64,000 nt of DNA, taken from positions 2,840,501 through 2,904,500 of the forward strand of contig CP127384.1 of the NCBI GenBank assembly GCA_030285985.1, given 5' to 3'. Below the pieces are notes generated by a model. It made no database searches. It was not told where the DNA came from and saw only the letters and a program-made list of their open reading frames with translations. Shown here in pieces: positions 1 through 8,696 of this stretch. Source of the stretch: Aquidulcibacter paucihalophilus (GTDB lineage: Bacteria > Pseudomonadota > Alphaproteobacteria > Caulobacterales > Caulobacteraceae). The position numbers and the translations under genes are program-made. Position 1 is the stretch's first letter, and each line of letters opens with the position of its first letter.

Positions 1-2185
1 GCAGCAGCGAGAGCTGCGGGAAGTTGCCCGGGCTGGACAGGTCGGCGGCGGTGAAGACGCCGTACTGCGCGTCCGTGTAGGTGACGCCGCCCTGGAAGCT
101 CAGGCCCTCGATCGGGGTGAACCAGACCATGTCGGCATCGACGCCGCGCGAGGTCAGCTCAGGGATCGATTCCACCACGAAGGCGGTGCCGAGGAAGGTG
201 TTGAGCTGGAAGTTCTCGAACGTCTGGTCGAAGTAGGTGGCGTTCAGCAGCAGGGTGCGATCCAGCAGCGTCATCTTCACGCCGGCTTCGTAGCTGTCGA
301 CCACTTCCGACGGGAAGAACAGCGAGGCGTTGGGCGTGATGCCCGTCTGCACGCGGTCCAGGTTGTAGCCGAAGCTCTTGTAGCCGCGGGCGTACGACAC
401 ATAGGTCAGGATCGACGGGTTCAGGCGGAAGGCGGCCTTGATGGTGCCGCTCAGCTCGCCGTCATCGAAGCTCTCCGAAACGCCGCGGTTGTTGTAGGCG
501 GAGTTCGACCAGGGAAGGCAGAAGTTGCCCAGGATGGCCGGGGTCGCCGCGCCGAGCACAGCACCGATGGCACCCGCGTTGGTGGCCGCCGCGGTGCAGG
601 CACCGCCGTTGCCGTTCACGTTGCGCTGCAGGCCCTGGAGGCTCTTCTCATCCATGGTGTAGCGCAGGCCGAGCGTAATATCGAACTGCTCGGTGACGTG
701 CCAGGTGTTGTTGGTGAAGATCGCGTACGAGGTCGAGTCCTGGTCGTACACATCCTCGAAGCCCTGACCGACGGTGAAGCCGGGGCCGCCGCCGTTGGAA
801 GCGCCGCCGGTGGCCAGGCAGGCGCCGAAGCCCGGAGCCGTCTGGGCCGTACGGGTGTAGCAGCCGATGGTGCTCGGGCTGATCGGCAGGGCCGGGTTGA
901 TCGCGTTGAGACGGGCGCTGAGCAGGAAGGACAGGAACGGCGTGTAGTCGGCGCCGAAATACCAGCTGTCGGTGCGGCCGACTTCTTCCGAGGTGGCGAA
1001 CAGGCCGACGAGCCAGTCGAACCGGTCGCTGGAGCCCGCCAGGCGGAATTCCTGGGTCAGGTTGTCGACGGTGAAGCCGTAGTCGCCGTCGTTGACGCGG
1101 TAGGCGATGTCGGCGCCGGTGTAGTCGACGTCCTGGCCGAGGCTGGACTCCCACTCACGCCACGAGGTGACCGAGGTCAGGGCACCGTTGATGCCCGGCA
1201 TGTCGATGTTGGCCTCGAGCGAGACGCCGCGATCGGTGACTTCCTGGTAGGACGAGCGGTTGGCGAAGCCCGTGCGCAGGTAGGGCAGCGGGCCGCTGCC
1301 GACGGCCGGCGGACGCTGGCCGGTGCCGACCGAGAGGCCGTCAACGAACGCAAAGGTCGGGCCGGTGCGGATCTGGGTGCCGATGCAGCAGAACTCGTCA
1401 CGACGGGAATAGTCGCCGATCAGGCGGAACGAGACGTTGTCGCTGGGCAGCCACAGCAGCTGGCCGCGGACGGTGCCGAAGTCCTGGTTGTTGTCGGTGG
1501 TCTCGGGACGCGGGCCGTCACCGATATCGATGTCCATGAAGCCGTCGCGCAGACGGCGGCCGGCGTAGAGGCGGAAGGCCAGGGTGTCGCTGATCGGGCC
1601 GGAGACCGAGCCCGAAGCGGCCATGGCACCGTAGTTGCCGACGGTCAGTTCGGCACCGAATTCCGGCGTGAACGACGGGGCCTCGGTGATGATGTTGATG
1701 ACGCCGGCCGAGGTGTTCTTGCCGAACAGCGTGCCTTGCGGGCCCTTCAGGACCTCGATGCGGGCCATTTCGCCCAGATCGCCGAAGCCGACCGAGTTGC
1801 GCGAACGATAGACGCCGTCGATGACCACGCCGACCGAGCTTTCCAGACCGGGGTTGTCACCGACCGTGCCGACGCCGCGGATACGGGCGGTGGTCGAGGC
1901 TTCCGACGACGTCGAGGTGACGGTCATGCCGGGGGTCAGGATCTGCAGGTCCTTGATGTCACGGACGCCGGCGTCCTGCAGGGTCTCGGCCGACAGGCTG
2001 GTGACCACGATCGGCACGTCCTGAAGGTTCTGCTCACGCTTCTGGGCGGTGACGATGATGTCGTCGATGGTCTGCGGGCCGTCCTGGGCCGCGTCCTGGG
2101 CGGATGCGGCACCGGCGAGGCCGAAGGCGCATGCCCCGACCACGGCGGCCGACACAGTGGTGCGAAGAAGGTTGGTAAGGCGCAT
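1..2185 (-). CDS. TonB-dependent outer-membrane receptor (3' end beyond window)
   Basis: Outer-membrane gated importer energised by TonB-ExbBD; the substrate cannot be told from sequence. The frame is open from an ATG at 2185 to the window edge, about 728 codons, so the last barrel strands and stop are missing. It opens with a signal peptide ending near AGAASAQDA, followed by the TonB-box/plug start TIDDIIVTAQKREQN and plug motifs such as LKGPQGTLFGKNTSAGVINI. Later segments (YVSYARGYKSFGYN, SYEAGVKMTLLDRTLLLNATYF) are typical barrel strands of the large sphingomonad/Caulobacter receptor group. It is transcribed alone, with nhaA upstream in the same orientation. The 229 bases between them presumably hold its promoter. 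Confidence 0.93.
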   Translation of the reverse strand, partial: MRLTNLLRTTVSAAVVGACAFGLAGAASAQDAAQDGPQTIDDIIVTAQKREQNLQDVPIVVTSLSAETLQDAGVRDIKDLQILTPGMTVTSTSSEASTTARIRGVGTVGDNPGLESSVGVVIDGVYRSRNSVGFGDLGEMARIEVLKGPQGTLFGKNTSAGVINIITEAPSFTPEFGAELTVGNYGAMAASGSVSGPISDTLAFRLYAGRRLRDGFMDIDIGDGPRPETTDNNQDFGTVRGQLLWLPSDNVSFRLIGDYSRRDEFCCIGTQIRTGPTFAFVDGLSVGTGQRPPAVGSGPLPYLRTGFANRSSYQEVTDRGVSLEANIDMPGINGALTSVTSWREWESSLGQDVDYTGADIAYRVNDGDYGFTVDNLTQEFRLAGSSDRFDWLVGLFATSEEVGRTDSWYFGADYTPFLSFLLSARLNAINPALPISPSTIGCYTRTAQTAPGFGACLATGGASNGGGPGFTVGQGFEDVYDQDSTSYAIFTNNTWHVTEQFDITLGLRYTMDEKSLQGLQRNVNGNGGACTAAATNAGAIGAVLGAATPAILGNFCLPWSNSAYNNRGVSESFDDGELSGTIKAAFRLNPSILTYVSYARGYKSFGYNLDRVQTGITPNASLFFPSEVVDSYEAGVKMTLLDRTLLLNATYFDQTFENFQLNTFLGTAFVVESIPELTSRGVDADMVWFTPIEGLSFQGGVTYTDAQYGVFTAADLSSPGNFPQLSLL

Positions 2186-2414
2186 GGTGGCTCCCCGACA
2201 TGGGCCGGGCCTCCGTCCTTGACGGCAACCGCGGCGTTTCCTGATCCCTTGGACCGCGCCCTTCTGTGGAGCACGGTTGGTCCAGTCTCCGGCGTAATCC
2301 AAGCGGGACTCAGCGACAAGGAGCGGGGGCCTCCAGCGCCTCATTTGCGCCACGGGTGAAGCCCGACTGTGACGCAAAAGCGACAGAAACCGATGACGTT
2401 AGGTCAATATTCGC

Positions 2415-3629
2415 CTAGCGGGCGTGAGTATCAGTGCCCACCCCGGCCAAAATCTTGCGCCTTCGTGTCGCCGCGACAAGAACCGCGGCCCCCACGGCGG
2501 CAGACAGGAACGATCCCGCCAGCACGCCCAGTTTGACCTCGACCTGCTCCACCGAGTCGATGGCACCCGGGAAGGCGAGGATCCCCACAAACAGGCTCAT
2601 GGTGAACCCGACCCCGCACAGCAGGCTGACGCCGTAGAGTTCGAGCCAGGTCGCGTCCGTCGGGCGGCGGCCGACCTTCAGGGCCGAGGCGAGCCAGGCG
2701 AAGCCGAACACGCCGATCTGCTTGCCGATGAACAGGCCCAGGGCGATGCCCAGCACCAGCGGCGCGAAGGCCTGTTCGAGAGACAGGCCGGCGAAGGAGA
2801 CCCCGGCCTTGGCGAAGGCGAACAGTGGCAGGACCAGATAGGCGACGTAGGGGTGGAGGTCGTGCATCGCCTCCTTCAGCGGGCTCTGACGGTCGTCGCT
2901 CCGATCGGCGACCGGCACGATCAGGGCGAAGGCAACCGCCGTCAGGGAGGTGGACAGGCCGGCGAGGACGGTGAGGTACCAGACCACGCCGAAGCCCAGC
3001 ACCCAGAAGGGCGCGGCCACGCGGCGGCGCGAGGCGAACAGGGCACCGACCGCCAGCAGGCCCGCGACCCAGGCCAGCGGGACCCAGTCAACGCCGCTCG
3101 AGAACAGGACGGCGATCAGGGCGATCGCCCCGAGGTCGTCGACGATGGCGAGCGTGAGCAGGAAGACCCGCAGCGAGGACGGCAGGCCGCGCGCTGCCAC
3201 GGCGAAAACCGCCAGGGCGAAGGCGATGTCGGTCGCAAGGGGGATCGGCCACCCGCCGTGCGGCCCGTTCAGCAGACCTGAAACGGCCAGATAGACGAGG
3301 GCTGGCGCGATCATGCCGCCCAGTGCGGCCAGCACCGGCGTGGCCAGCTTGCGGGGGTCGCTGAGCTCGCCCTTGAGAATCTCGTATTTGATCTCCAGCC
3401 CGACCACGAGGAAGAAGACCGCCATCAGGCCTTCCTTGATCCACTCGGATATCGTCAGCTCCAGCAACAGCGGGCCGATCTGCAGGATGTGCTCGCTCTT
3501 GAGCCAGCTGAAATAGGCGGGTGCCAGCGGCGAGTTGGCGACGATCAGGGCCGCCACGGCCGCCAGGCCCAGCACCATGCCGGACGCCGCCTCGGTCTTG
3601 AGGAAGTCGAGTGTGATCTTGCGCGCCAC
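2415..3629 (-). CDS. nhaA: Na+/H+ antiporter NhaA
   Basis: Inner-membrane electrogenic antiporter that expels Na+ in exchange for protons, for pH and salt homeostasis. The 404 residues match the family length. Hydrophobic segments run throughout. Visible signatures are VFFLVVGLEIKYE (about 71-83), TDIAFALA (133-140) and AIVDDLGAIALIA with the paired aspartates at 164-165, the expected ion-binding site. The ATG at 3629 gives the expected MARKITLDFLKTEAASG start. It is divergent from selO across 204 bases and is the only ion-transport gene here, so it is probably monocistronic. Confidence 0.95.
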   Translation of the reverse strand: MARKITLDFLKTEAASGMVLGLAAVAALIVANSPLAPAYFSWLKSEHILQIGPLLLELTISEWIKEGLMAVFFLVVGLEIKYEILKGELSDPRKLATPVLAALGGMIAPALVYLAVSGLLNGPHGGWPIPLATDIAFALAVFAVAARGLPSSLRVFLLTLAIVDDLGAIALIAVLFSSGVDWVPLAWVAGLLAVGALFASRRRVAAPFWVLGFGVVWYLTVLAGLSTSLTAVAFALIVPVADRSDDRQSPLKEAMHDLHPYVAYLVLPLFAFAKAGVSFAGLSLEQAFAPLVLGIALGLFIGKQIGVFGFAWLASALKVGRRPTDATWLELYGVSLLCGVGFTMSLFVGILAFPGAIDSVEQVEVKLGVLAGSFLSAAVGAAVLVAATRRRKILAGVGTDTHAR

Positions 3630-3833
3630 GGCGGGCCTCCGGAATTCTGGAAGAGACTGTCGTGGCGTCAGGTTATCGACGGACGCCGGACCGGATTCGC
3701 GCCGCTTGGGCAGGCGCGCCAGCCTGACCGGGAAACCCGGCCTGATGTCTGAGGCCTACAATACGCGAGGGGACAGCGGGTTCAACCGCGATCGGCGGTT
3801 GCGCCGACGGACCGGAGACCGCATCTGCGCCGG

Positions 3834-5300
3834 ATGCCCGTCTCCCCCGCCCATGCCCCCGATCCCCGCTTCTTCGCTCTGGGAGACGACTATGGCGACG
3901 CGGTCCGGGCGGCGGACTTCCCTCAAACCCTCCTGCGGTTCCGCAACGACCGGGCCGCCGGGACCGTGGGTCTGGAGACGCTGACCGACGCGGAATGGAT
4001 CGCCCATTTCGGCCGGTTCGAGCCCCTGCCCGGCCAGCCCGGCCCGATCGCCATGCGCTATCACGGGCATCAGTTCCGCAACTACAACCCCGACCTCGGC
4101 GACGGCCGCGGCTTCCTCGCGGCGCAGATCAGAGAGATCCCCGTCGGCGCTCAAGCAGCGAGCGGCCGCGCCGCGAGCGATAGCGCCACCCCAGGTCGAC
4201 TTCTCGACCTGGGCACCAAGGGATCCGGCCAGACACCGTGGTCCCGGTCCGGGGACGGACGGCTGACGCTGAAGGGCGGGGTGCGCGAGGTGCTGGCGGC
4301 GGAGATGCTGGAGGCGCAGGGCGTGCCGACCAGCCGGGCCTTCTCGCTGATCGAGACCGGCGAGGACCTGGAGCGCGGCGATGAGCCGTCGCCGACGCGG
4401 TCGGCGGTCCTGGTGCGGCTGTCGCACAGCCATATCCGGTTCGGCACCTTCCAGCGGGCGGCGTATCTGGGCCGGACCGACATGGTCGAGGCCCTGGTCG
4501 AGCATGCGCGGTCGCTCTACCACCCGACGGTCGCAGCGGGCGATACGCCCGGCTTGCTGCGGGCCGTAGTCGAGGCCTCGGCCCGGCTGACGGCGCGATG
4601 GATCGCGGCGGGCTTCGTCCACGGCGTGCTGAACACCGACAATCTGAACGTCACCGGCGAGAGCTTCGACTACGGCCCCTGGCGGTTCCTGCCGCACTAC
4701 GAACCCGGCTTCACCGCCGCCTATTTCGACCAGACCGGCCTCTACGCCTTCGCGCGCCAGCCGGAGGCGGTGTTCTGGGCCCTGACCCAGCTGGGCGGCG
4801 CGTTGAAGCTGGTCGCGGACGCCGAGCCCCTGACCGAGGCGTTGAACGGCTTCGGCCCGGCCTATATCCGCGAACTGCGTGCAGCCTTCCTCGCGCGACT
4901 GGGCGTCCAGAGCCTCGGCGAGGCCGCGGATCAGCGGCTGCTGGACACGACCCTGGCGCTGCTGCGCGAGGGCGGCGAGGCGCTTCGCTGGGAGCCGCTG
5001 TTCTTCGACTGGTTCGGCGGCTTCGCCTCTTCGGCGCGTGCGCTGCAGGGGCCCCGCGGGAAGCTGTACCAGGGCGAGGCCTTCGACGCCTTCCGCTTCG
5101 CCCTGTTCGAGCATGCGCCGGACCGGCCCGAGCGGCTGGAAGCGCCGGTCTTCGCTGCCGCGGAACCGGAGGAGATGCTGATCGACGAGGTCGAGACGAT
5201 CTGGGCGGCCATCGAGGCCGACGACGACTGGGAGCTGTTCGAGGCCAAGGTCGCCCGCGTGCGGGCGGCCGGCGCGGCGTGCGGTCTGGTCGACTGCTGA
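3834..5300 (+). CDS. selO: Protein adenylyltransferase SelO (YdiU family)
   Basis: Pseudokinase-fold enzyme that transfers AMP from ATP to protein hydroxyls; in bacteria the family is linked to redox stress (family knowledge). At 488 residues it is full length. Motifs are RYHGHQFRNYNPDLGDGRG (75-93), LLDLGTKGSGQTPWSR (123-138), GDGRLTLKGG (140-149) and the metal/catalytic segment HGVLNTDN (263-270) followed by FDYGPW (278-283). Oddity: between FLAAQIR and GRLLDLG, where homologs are short, about 20 extra residues (101-120, rich in Ala, Ser and Gly) are encoded by a palindromic stretch, which looks like an in-frame repeat insertion. The catalytic residues are intact, so the enzyme is probably active. 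Confidence 0.93.
   Translation: MPVSPAHAPDPRFFALGDDYGDAVRAADFPQTLLRFRNDRAAGTVGLETLTDAEWIAHFGRFEPLPGQPGPIAMRYHGHQFRNYNPDLGDGRGFLAAQIREIPVGAQAASGRAASDSATPGRLLDLGTKGSGQTPWSRSGDGRLTLKGGVREVLAAEMLEAQGVPTSRAFSLIETGEDLERGDEPSPTRSAVLVRLSHSHIRFGTFQRAAYLGRTDMVEALVEHARSLYHPTVAAGDTPGLLRAVVEASARLTARWIAAGFVHGVLNTDNLNVTGESFDYGPWRFLPHYEPGFTAAYFDQTGLYAFARQPEAVFWALTQLGGALKLVADAEPLTEALNGFGPAYIRELRAAFLARLGVQSLGEAADQRLLDTTLALLREGGEALRWEPLFFDWFGGFASSARALQGPRGKLYQGEAFDAFRFALFEHAPDRPERLEAPVFAAAEPEEMLIDEVETIWAAIEADDDWELFEAKVARVRAAGAACGLVDC
4146..4187. repeat. Palindromic REP-like element inside selO
   Basis: Arms GGCGCT at 4146-4151 and AGCGCC at 4182-4187 enclose a further GC-rich palindromic core (AGCGGCCGCGCC). 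The element coincides with the 20-residue insertion at SelO residues 101-120. A somewhat similar palindrome lies between ctaD and ctaB at 33608-33639. Its being a mobile repeat is an inference. Confidence 0.5.
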
Positions 5301-5617
5301 CAACAGGGCGGCAGCAGAACGGCGGTAGATGAAACCAACGGTCCGTGCGGCCCGTAGCTCATCCCGACCCAGGAGCCGCCGTGACCCACGCCCCGATCCC
5401 CTCCCGCGCCGCCCGTTCCCGCGAACCGCTTAAGGTCATCGAAACCGAAGCCGCATTACAGAGAGTTATGCATACGGCCACGCTTCGGCCCCGTAGCTCT
5501 CGCAGAAGGCGGTCACGGATGGTTACGCTCACGCTTCGCGCTCTTGCGGAACGGGTCATGCGATCCGACATCGCGACTGTTGCAAATAAAGAGAGCGCCC
5601 TCCCCGGCGTGCCGAAA
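5301..5617. other. Gene-poor stretch between selO and the DoxX-like gene
   Basis: These 317 bases hold no gene I can support. An open frame continues upstream of the DoxX-like start, but its Arg/Ser-rich translation looks non-coding. The part from about 5440 to 5600 is less GC-rich, contains TTATGCATA and the short A-rich run GCAAATAAAGAGAG, and probably carries the promoter for the DoxX-like gene. No clear -35/-10 pair can be assigned. Confidence 0.5.
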
Positions 5618-6040
5618 ATGTCCACCCAGACCCTCACGCCCGCCCGGGCCCGCCTGAACCGGAGCTATCGGAACCTGACCCTCTGGACGCTCCAGGGGTG
5701 GATCGCGATGTTCTTCATCGCGGCCGGCTACGCCAAGCTCAGCGAGCCGATGGACAATCTCGTCGACCTGATGCGCTGGCCCGCCCTTGTCGCGCCGAAC
5801 ATGGTCCGCGGCCTGGGCGTCGCCGAGATCATCCTCGCCCTTCTGATGCTGGCCCCGCTGGTCTCCTGGAAACATGGCCGGCCGCTACTGGTCATGGCCG
5901 CGAGCGGCCTGCTGGCGCTGGAAGTCGTGATGCTGGGTATCCACGCCACGGGCATGGACCTCGGCCCGGCCCTGACCAACCTGGTCCTGATCGCCATGAC
6001 CGTCACGGTCCTGTGGAAGCGGGCCCGCGAGGTTCGCTAG
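5618..6040 (+). CDS. DoxX-like small membrane protein
   Basis: A protein of 140 residues with four hydrophobic segments (about 25-40, 57-75, 83-100 and 108-125), the layout of the DoxX-like family of small inner-membrane proteins. Their biochemical role is generally unknown; some act with thiosulfate or redox partners. GWIAMFFIAAGYAKLSEP is the typical first-helix signature. The ATG at 5618 was chosen because everything upstream in the frame is Arg/Ser-rich and lacks a membrane segment. Its stop overlaps by four bases the stop of the convergent DUF2256 gene. Confidence 0.8.
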   Translation: MSTQTLTPARARLNRSYRNLTLWTLQGWIAMFFIAAGYAKLSEPMDNLVDLMRWPALVAPNMVRGLGVAEIILALLMLAPLVSWKHGRPLLVMAASGLLALEVVMLGIHATGMDLGPALTNLVLIAMTVTVLWKRAREVR

Positions 6041-6201
6041 GCCCCTGCCGCCCGGCAACGGTCGGAACAGACCTTCACCTGATCCCAGTCGCGCGCCCAT
6101 TTGCGGCGCCATGAGAACGGCCGGCCGCAGACGACGCAGGTCTTCTGCGGCAGGTCGCGTTTGTCCGGGGCGCTGCCGAGGTTGACGTGTTTGCGGGCCA
6201 T
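6037..6201 (-). CDS. DUF2256 zinc-ribbon-like miniprotein
   Basis: A 54-residue basic protein beginning MARKHVNLGSAPDK. It carries two Cys pairs, KTCVVCGRPF and KVCSDRCR, likely forming one small zinc-binding knuckle, plus the SWRRKWARDW segment characteristic of DUF2256. The role is unknown; in many bacteria such genes sit near cryptochrome/photolyase or deoxyribonucleotide genes, which is not the case here. The ATG at 6201 lies just before the MerR operator, so this gene and merR are divergent across 49 bases. Confidence 0.8.
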   Translation of the reverse strand: MARKHVNLGSAPDKRDLPQKTCVVCGRPFSWRRKWARDWDQVKVCSDRCRAAGA

Positions 6202-6219
6202 GAAGACCTAAAGGCTTCC

Positions 6220-6237
6220 CTTTACGTGCACGTCAAG
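6220..6237. promoter_or_regulatory. Palindromic MerR-type operator
   Basis: CTTTACGTGCACGTCAAG is an 18-bp inverted repeat with one mismatched pair, lying 13 bases before the merR start and in the divergent promoter region. Its form fits the operators of LiuR-like MerR regulators that control branched-chain and fatty acyl-CoA catabolism (family knowledge). Autoregulation is inferred. Confidence 0.6.
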
Positions 6238-6250
6238 TTATGACGTGACC

Positions 6251-6736
6251 ATGGCGACCGCCGACGATCACCGTACCTATTCCATCCGTCAGCTCTGCCG
6301 GGAGTTCGGGGCGACGGCGCGCGCCCTGAGATTCTATGAGGACAAGGGGCTGCTGACCCCGGCCCGCAAGGGGCAGACGCGCGTCTATGACGCCCGCGAC
6401 CGGGCCCGGCTGAAGCTGATCCTGCGCGGCCGGCGCATCGGCTTCTCCCTGCTCGAGATCCAGGAGATGCTGGATCTGTACGACCACAACAATCACAACG
6501 CCCACCAGATGGCCGTCGCCCTGCGCCGCCATCGCGCCCAGATCGCCGCGCTGAAACAGCAACGCGAAGACCTCGACGCCGCCATCGAGACGGCCGAGGA
6601 AGCCTGCGCCGTCATGGAGCGGAAACTGGGCGAGTTCCGCCCTGACCTGCTGCCTGGCGCCGAGGAATACGCCGACCTGTTGAAGGCCCGGCTCAACCCT
6701 GACCACACCCTCCAGCCCTTCAAAGCGAGAGCGTAA
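6251..6736 (+). CDS. MerR-family transcriptional regulator (LiuR-like)
   Basis: DNA-binding regulator of 161 residues. The N-terminal winged helix-turn-helix is clear (YSIRQLCREFGATARALRFYEDKGLL, about 11-36, then TRVYDARDRARLKLILRGRRIGFSLLEI). A coiled-coil dimerisation helix follows (about 90-130) and the tail is short, without a metal-binding Cys pair. A GTG two codons upstream (6245) is possible, but the ATG at 6251 is preferred. Only four bases separate its stop from the next acyl-CoA dehydrogenase, so it probably regulates its own operon. The operon content and palindrome match LiuR/PsrA-like control of acyl-CoA oxidation. Confidence 0.87.
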   Translation: MATADDHRTYSIRQLCREFGATARALRFYEDKGLLTPARKGQTRVYDARDRARLKLILRGRRIGFSLLEIQEMLDLYDHNNHNAHQMAVALRRHRAQIAALKQQREDLDAAIETAEEACAVMERKLGEFRPDLLPGAEEYADLLKARLNPDHTLQPFKARA

Positions 6737-6740
6737 TCCC

Positions 6741-8525
6741 ATGGCCTACAAGGCGCCTGTCCGCGACCTGACGTTTGTCCTGAACGAGGTTCTGGAGATC
6801 GATCGCTATTCGAACCAGCCCGGTTTCGCCGACGTCTCGTCGGAGCTTGTGGCCCAGATTCTTGAAGAGGGCGCGAAATTCTCTGAGGAGGTCATCGCCC
6901 CCCTGAACCGCATCGGCGATCAGGAAGGCTGCAAGTGGGACAACGGCAAGGTCACCGGCCCGACCGGCTGGAAGGAGGCCTACAAGGCCATGGTCGAGGC
7001 CGGCTGGCCCGCCCTGTCGGCCCTGCCCGAGCACGGTGGCCAGGGCATGCCTTCGGTCGTGGCCATGGCGTTCGGCCAGTTCACGGCCGCCGCCAGCGCA
7101 GCCTTCTCGATGTATCCGGGCCTGACGGCCGGGGCCTACTGGGGCCTGAACGCCAATGGCTCGGATGAGCAGAAGGCGATGTATCTCCCCAAGATGGCCA
7201 TCGGCGAATGGGGCGGGACCATGAACCTGACCGAGCCGCAGTGCGGCACGGACCTGGGCCTGATCCGCACCAAGGCCGTTCCAAATGGCGACGGCAGCTA
7301 CAACATCACCGGCCAGAAGATCTGGATCAGCTCGGGCGAGCACGATTTCACCGACAACATCATCCATCTGGTGCTGGCCCGGATCGAGGGCGCGCCGGAG
7401 GGGATCAAGGGCATCAGCCTGTTCGTGGTGCCCAAGGTCTTCGTCAATGAGGACGGATCGCTGGGCGAGCGCAACGTCGGCGCGGCCTGCGCCGGCCTCG
7501 AGCACAAGATGGGCATCCACGGCAACGCCACCTGCGTCATGGCCTATGAGAACGCCAGGGGCTGGCTTGTCGGACCCGAGAACAAGGGCATGGCCGGCAT
7601 GTTCGTGATGATGAACGAGGCCCGCCTCGGCACCGGCCTGCAGGGCCTGTCGATCGGCACGGCCGCCTATCAGGCCGCCGTCGAATTCGCCCATGACCGC
7701 CTGCAGGGTCGTTCGCTGACCGGGCCGAAGACCCCGGAACTGCCGGCCGACTCCATCATGGTCCACCCGGACGTGCGCCGCATGCTGCTGGAGGCCAAGG
7801 CCTTCATCGAGGGCGGCCAGGCCTTCACCCTGTGGACCGCACTTCAGGCCGACCTGCAGCACTCGAGCGATGCCGCCGAGGCGCAGAAGGCCCATGACTA
7901 TATGGGTCTGATCACCCCGGTGCTGAAAGCCTATCTGACCGACAAGGGCTTCCACGTCGCCTCGCTGGCCATGCAGGTGCACGGCGGCAGCGGCTACACC
8001 GAGCATTTCATGGCGTCGCAGTATCTGCGCGATGCGCGCATCACCATGATCTACGAAGGTGCCAACGGCATCCAGGCGCTGGATCTGGTCGGGCGCAAAC
8101 TGCCGGCCAATGGCGGCCGGGCGATCATGAGCTGGTTCGCCGACATCGACGCCTTCGTGGCCGAGAATGGCGCCGAGGGTCCGATCAAGCCCTTCGTCGA
8201 CGGCCTGGCCGACGCCAAGAAGAAGCTGCAGGAAGGCACGATGTGGCTGATGCAGAACGGCATGCAGAACCCGGACAATGCCGGTGCCGCGAGCACCGAC
8301 TATCTGCACGTCTTCGGCCTGACGGCGCTCGCCTATATGTGGGCGCAGATGGCCAAGGCGGCGCAGGCCCAGGTCGACGCCGGGACCAGCGATCCGTTCT
8401 ACGCCAACAAGCTGATGACCGGCCGCTATTTCGTGGAGCGGATCCTGCCGGACACGGCGGCGCACCTGGCCAAGCTGAAGACCGGCGCGGACGTGCTCAT
8501 GGCGATGCCGGCCGAGGCGTTCTAG
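6741..8525 (+). CDS. Acyl-CoA dehydrogenase, long form (DmdC-like)
   Basis: FAD enzyme making the 2,3-double bond in acyl-CoA, the first step of beta-oxidation. At 594 residues it is longer than the classic 380-residue type and carries the extra C-terminal helical domain of the FadE/DmdC (3-methylmercaptopropionyl-CoA dehydrogenase) group. Seen: MNLTEPQCGTDLGLIRTKA (FAD/substrate loop), ITGQKIWISSGEH, and RITMIYEGANGIQALDLVGR, whose Glu is the expected catalytic base. The true chain-length preference is unknown. It follows merR by four bases and precedes a second dehydrogenase after a REPIN. Confidence 0.92.
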   Translation: MAYKAPVRDLTFVLNEVLEIDRYSNQPGFADVSSELVAQILEEGAKFSEEVIAPLNRIGDQEGCKWDNGKVTGPTGWKEAYKAMVEAGWPALSALPEHGGQGMPSVVAMAFGQFTAAASAAFSMYPGLTAGAYWGLNANGSDEQKAMYLPKMAIGEWGGTMNLTEPQCGTDLGLIRTKAVPNGDGSYNITGQKIWISSGEHDFTDNIIHLVLARIEGAPEGIKGISLFVVPKVFVNEDGSLGERNVGAACAGLEHKMGIHGNATCVMAYENARGWLVGPENKGMAGMFVMMNEARLGTGLQGLSIGTAAYQAAVEFAHDRLQGRSLTGPKTPELPADSIMVHPDVRRMLLEAKAFIEGGQAFTLWTALQADLQHSSDAAEAQKAHDYMGLITPVLKAYLTDKGFHVASLAMQVHGGSGYTEHFMASQYLRDARITMIYEGANGIQALDLVGRKLPANGGRAIMSWFADIDAFVAENGAEGPIKPFVDGLADAKKKLQEGTMWLMQNGMQNPDNAGAASTDYLHVFGLTALAYMWAQMAKAAQAQVDAGTSDPFYANKLMTGRYFVERILPDTAAHLAKLKTGADVLMAMPAEAF

Positions 8526-8540
8526 GGCCGCACTGACTAT

Positions 8541-8680
8541 CTCCCTCCCCCGCCCGGGGGAGGGTCGTCGGCCAGGCCGACGGGGTGGGGAGGGCCAGGC
8601 AATCCAGCCGCAGCGCCCTCGTCGCCCAGCCCCTCCCACCCGGCCGCTTCGCGGCCACCCTCCCTCGGAGAGGGAGGGAG
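8541..8680. repeat. REPIN: two inverted REP palindromes
   Basis: The left unit (8541-8594) begins CTCCCTCCC, returns GGGAGGGT, then has a second stem (GTCGGCCAGGCCGAC) and ends GGGTGGGGAGGG. The right unit (8630-8680) is the same design reversed, with GGCCGCTTCGCGGCC as second stem. The opposed pair separated by about 35 bases is the REPIN architecture. It occupies most of the gap between the two dehydrogenase genes and may modulate mRNA stability or termination. Confidence 0.75.
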
Positions 8681-8696
8681 AAGCTGAGCGTATGCC

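Noticed and set aside
4191..4212. Perfect hairpin CCAGGTCGA-CTTC-TCGACCTGG as a terminator or operator in selO
   Set aside because: It encodes the conserved GRLLDLG segment and has no T-run, so codon choice explains it better than a regulatory role.
3756..5303. 515-codon minus-strand frame across selO
   Set aside because: Antisense shadow of selO; Arg/Gln-rich translation with no domain.
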